Assembly: GCF_011059185.1 (NCBI RefSeq)
Contig: NZ_JAALFE010000003.1
Coordinates: 62,001-126,000, forward strand
Direction: 5' to 3'
DNA: 64,000 bases
DNA from: Paragemmobacter kunshanensis
Lineage (GTDB): Bacteria; Pseudomonadota; Alphaproteobacteria; Rhodobacterales; Rhodobacteraceae
Shown here: in pieces, positions 62,359 through 64,000 of the stretch
Position numbering within the stretch: position 1 is the first letter of the stretch
Layout of the letters: each line of letters begins with the position of its first letter
The notes under the pieces: generated by a model
Database searches by the model: none
The model's input: the letters and a program-made list of their open reading frames with translations, nothing else
What the model was told of the DNA's origin: nothing
Made by a program: the position numbers and the translations under genes

Positions 62359-63288
62359 TTGCGCAACGAGAAGACCACCGAAGAGATCGCGCGCGGCATC
62401 CGTGCCCGCGTCTTCGAACATACGATCCGCAACAATGGTGGATATCTGAGCCAGGCCTGTTCGGCGGCGGAGCAGTTGGCCTTTCTGTATAACGAGGGGC
62501 TGAACCTTGGCCCGTCGACCATGCCGATGGTGCCGCCGCCCTTTGGCGGCGTGCCCTCGGCGGACAATCCGGATTATGTGACGGGCGCGGGCTATAACGG
62601 GCCCTTCGATGCCGTGCATGACCGGCTGTTCATCGCGCCCGCGCATTACGCGCTGGTCGCCTATGCCTGCCTGATCGAGGTGGGGCGCATGGCGCCCGAG
62701 GGGCTTGGGATGTTCAACCGCGACGGATCGTCGGTCGAGATGATCGGGGCCGAGCATTCTCCGGGGATGGAGGTGCATAACGGCACGCTGGGGATCGGGC
62801 TTTCGACGGCGGCGGGGCTGGCCTGGGGGCGCAAGCGGATGGGCCATAGCGGGCAGGTCTGCGTGTTCATGTCGGATGGCGAGGTGCAGGAGGGCCAGAC
62901 ATGGGAGGCCGTGCAGGCCGCCGCGCATCACGGGATCGACAATCTGTGGGCGATCATGGACGTGAACCGCCAGCAATGCGACGGCGCGATGGACGAGGTG
63001 ATGACGGTGGGCGACATCGCCACGAAGTTCCGCGATTTCGGCGCGGTGGTGGCCGAATGCGATGCGCATGACCTGAAGGCGATGCGCGCGGCGCGGGCGA
63101 CGCCGCATCCGGGGCGGCCGCTGATCGTGCTGGCCCATTCGCGCCCGACGCAGGGGATGGAAAGCCTGATGAGCCGCTTCCCGCGCCTGCATTACGTGCG
63201 TTTCAAATCCGAGGAGGAGCGCGCGCGGATGAATATCGAGATCGCCGCCGAGCTTGGCGTGGCGCCCGTTGCCCTGGAGGCCCATTGA
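62359..63288 (+). CDS. Transketolase-like protein, N-terminal (ThDP pyrophosphate) subunit
   Basis: The 309-residue protein is the N-terminal half of a split transketolase. It has NNGGYLSQACSAAEQLAFLY and APAHYALVAYACLIEVGRM where transketolase has the SKGHA segment. GAEHSPGMEVHNGTLGIGLSTAAGLAWGRKR and the ThDP/metal motif MSDGEVQEGQTWEA (Ser replaces the usual Gly of GDGE) follow. A TTG start at 62359 after AGGAGAGAG is proposed; ATG 62299 is an alternative. It overlaps the C-terminal subunit by one base. Split pairs of this sort serve special sugar pathways, such as apulose-4-phosphate transketolase (AptA/AptB); the substrate here is unknown. Confidence 0.85.
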   Translation: MRNEKTTEEIARGIRARVFEHTIRNNGGYLSQACSAAEQLAFLYNEGLNLGPSTMPMVPPPFGGVPSADNPDYVTGAGYNGPFDAVHDRLFIAPAHYALVAYACLIEVGRMAPEGLGMFNRDGSSVEMIGAEHSPGMEVHNGTLGIGLSTAAGLAWGRKRMGHSGQVCVFMSDGEVQEGQTWEAVQAAAHHGIDNLWAIMDVNRQQCDGAMDEVMTVGDIATKFRDFGAVVAECDAHDLKAMRAARATPHPGRPLIVLAHSRPTQGMESLMSRFPRLHYVRFKSEEERARMNIEIAAELGVAPVALEAH

Positions 63289-64000
63289 TGGAGATGGTCA
63301 ACCGGCCCTATGCGGCCGCCTTTGAAGCCTATGCCGTGCAGCATCCCGAGGTTCTGTGCCTGTCGGCGGACCTGACGTCGAGCTGCGAGATCGACGGGTT
63401 CCGCGACCGGCATCCGGATCAGTTCCTGTCGCTGGGGATGGCCGAGCAGAACATGCTGTCTTTCGCGGGCGGCCTTGGCCTTGCCGGGTTCCGGCCCTTT
63501 CTGCATTCCTTCGGGGTATTCCTCTATCGGCGGCCCTATGACCAGCTGATGGCCTCGGTCGCCTATCCGCGGCGGAAGGTGCGGCTGATGGGGTTCCTGC
63601 CCGGGGTCACGACGCCGGGGGGCATGACGCATCAGGCGATCGAGGATATCTCGGTCATGCGGACGATCCCGAACATGACGGTGCTTGAGGCGGGGGATGC
63701 GACCGAGGTGGAAAGCATCGTGGCCGAGGCCGACCGGGTGGATGGCCCGGTCTATTGCCGCATCCTGCGCGGGGCGGTGCCGCGGCTGTTCGATACGCCG
63801 ATCCGCATCGGGCAGATGCGGGTGCTGGCCGAGGGCGAGGATGTGCTGGTGGTGACCGCCGGGATCACCACGGAAGAGGCGATCCGCGCGCGGGGGGCGC
63901 TGGCGCGAGCGGGGGTTTCGGTGCGGCATCTGCATCTGAACACGTTGAAGCCCTTTGACGCGGCGCAGATCGTGGACCATGCCGCCAGCGTGCGCCATGG
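63288..64000 (+). CDS. Transketolase-like protein, C-terminal subunit (3' end outside window)
   Basis: The visible 237 codons carry the ThDP pyrimidine-binding domain: LCLSADLTSSCEIDGFRDRHPDQFLSLGMAEQNMLSFAGGLGL with the catalytic Glu in MAEQNM. HSFGVFLYRRPYDQL, GMTHQAIEDISVMRTIPNMTV and the start of the C-terminal domain (LVVTAGITTEEAI) follow. It pairs with the preceding subunit to give one active enzyme. The frame is open to base 64000, so the end and any further genes of the operon are unseen. Confidence 0.85.
   Translation, partial: MEMVNRPYAAAFEAYAVQHPEVLCLSADLTSSCEIDGFRDRHPDQFLSLGMAEQNMLSFAGGLGLAGFRPFLHSFGVFLYRRPYDQLMASVAYPRRKVRLMGFLPGVTTPGGMTHQAIEDISVMRTIPNMTVLEAGDATEVESIVAEADRVDGPVYCRILRGAVPRLFDTPIRIGQMRVLAEGEDVLVVTAGITTEEAIRARGALARAGVSVRHLHLNTLKPFDAAQIVDHAASVRH

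Overview
The window is GC-rich, densely packed chromosomal DNA of an alphaproteobacterium, most likely a member of the Rhodobacteraceae/Paracoccaceae. This is inferred from gene content and neighbourhoods, not from an rRNA: none is present, and I see no tRNA, insertion sequence, phage gene or CRISPR array. Pointers are zapE, the serB/serC/serA block with a candidate serC leader, a UPF0314 gene, a VUT transporter, and pbpC paired with a bacterial alpha-2-macroglobulin.

Bases 1-3600 hold the end of a flagellar cluster (3' part of flhA, an FlhF-like gene, fliA) and a GAF-like protein. Bases 3665-15446 hold a 59-residue membrane protein, zapE, a TauE/SafE-type permease, a periplasmic ClpP-fold protein, serine biosynthesis (serB, serC, serA), a metallophosphoesterase, small membrane proteins, an MFS transporter and a thiolase. 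Bases 15583-31981 are mostly envelope, signalling and repair genes: pbpC with a 1801-residue alpha-2-macroglobulin, a hybrid histidine kinase, yaaA, recQ, yggT, a hotdog thioesterase, a UMF1-type transporter and mepA. Bases 31954-38107 hold a phytase-like protein, a VUT transporter, a short leader ORF ahead of the ribosome-rescue gene arfB, an APH-fold kinase, pncB/pncA for NAD salvage, and trhO.

Bases 38110-51134 form a galactoside/glucoside locus. An IclR-type regulator and an ABC ATPase lie opposite an operon for a binding protein, two permeases, a GH36 alpha-galactosidase, dgoK, dgoA, an SMP-30 lactonase and a GH42 beta-galactosidase, mostly linked by 4-base start/stop overlaps. The set fits galactoside uptake, hydrolysis and the De Ley-Doudoroff route, but galactose dehydrogenase and galactonate dehydratase are not in the window. 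A GH13 alpha-glucosidase follows on the other strand, then a three-copy 120-bp tandem repeat and an MFS transporter.

Bases 53041-64000 are the most interesting part. A class II aldolase fused to a short-chain dehydrogenase, a SorC-type regulator, mtnA, mtnK, a ribose-type ABC importer and a split transketolase lie together. A 19-base operator-like sequence is shared by both divergent control regions. MtnK, MtnA and a class II aldolase are the three steps of the methylthioribose/5-deoxyribose 'DHAP shunt'. The locus therefore looks like an import-coupled pathway for a 5-modified ribose; the role of the transketolase is unknown.

Strand composition also changes: the + strand is C-rich up to about 38 kb and G-rich from about 40 kb, whichever way the genes point. 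This origin-like skew flip coincides with the start of the sugar loci.
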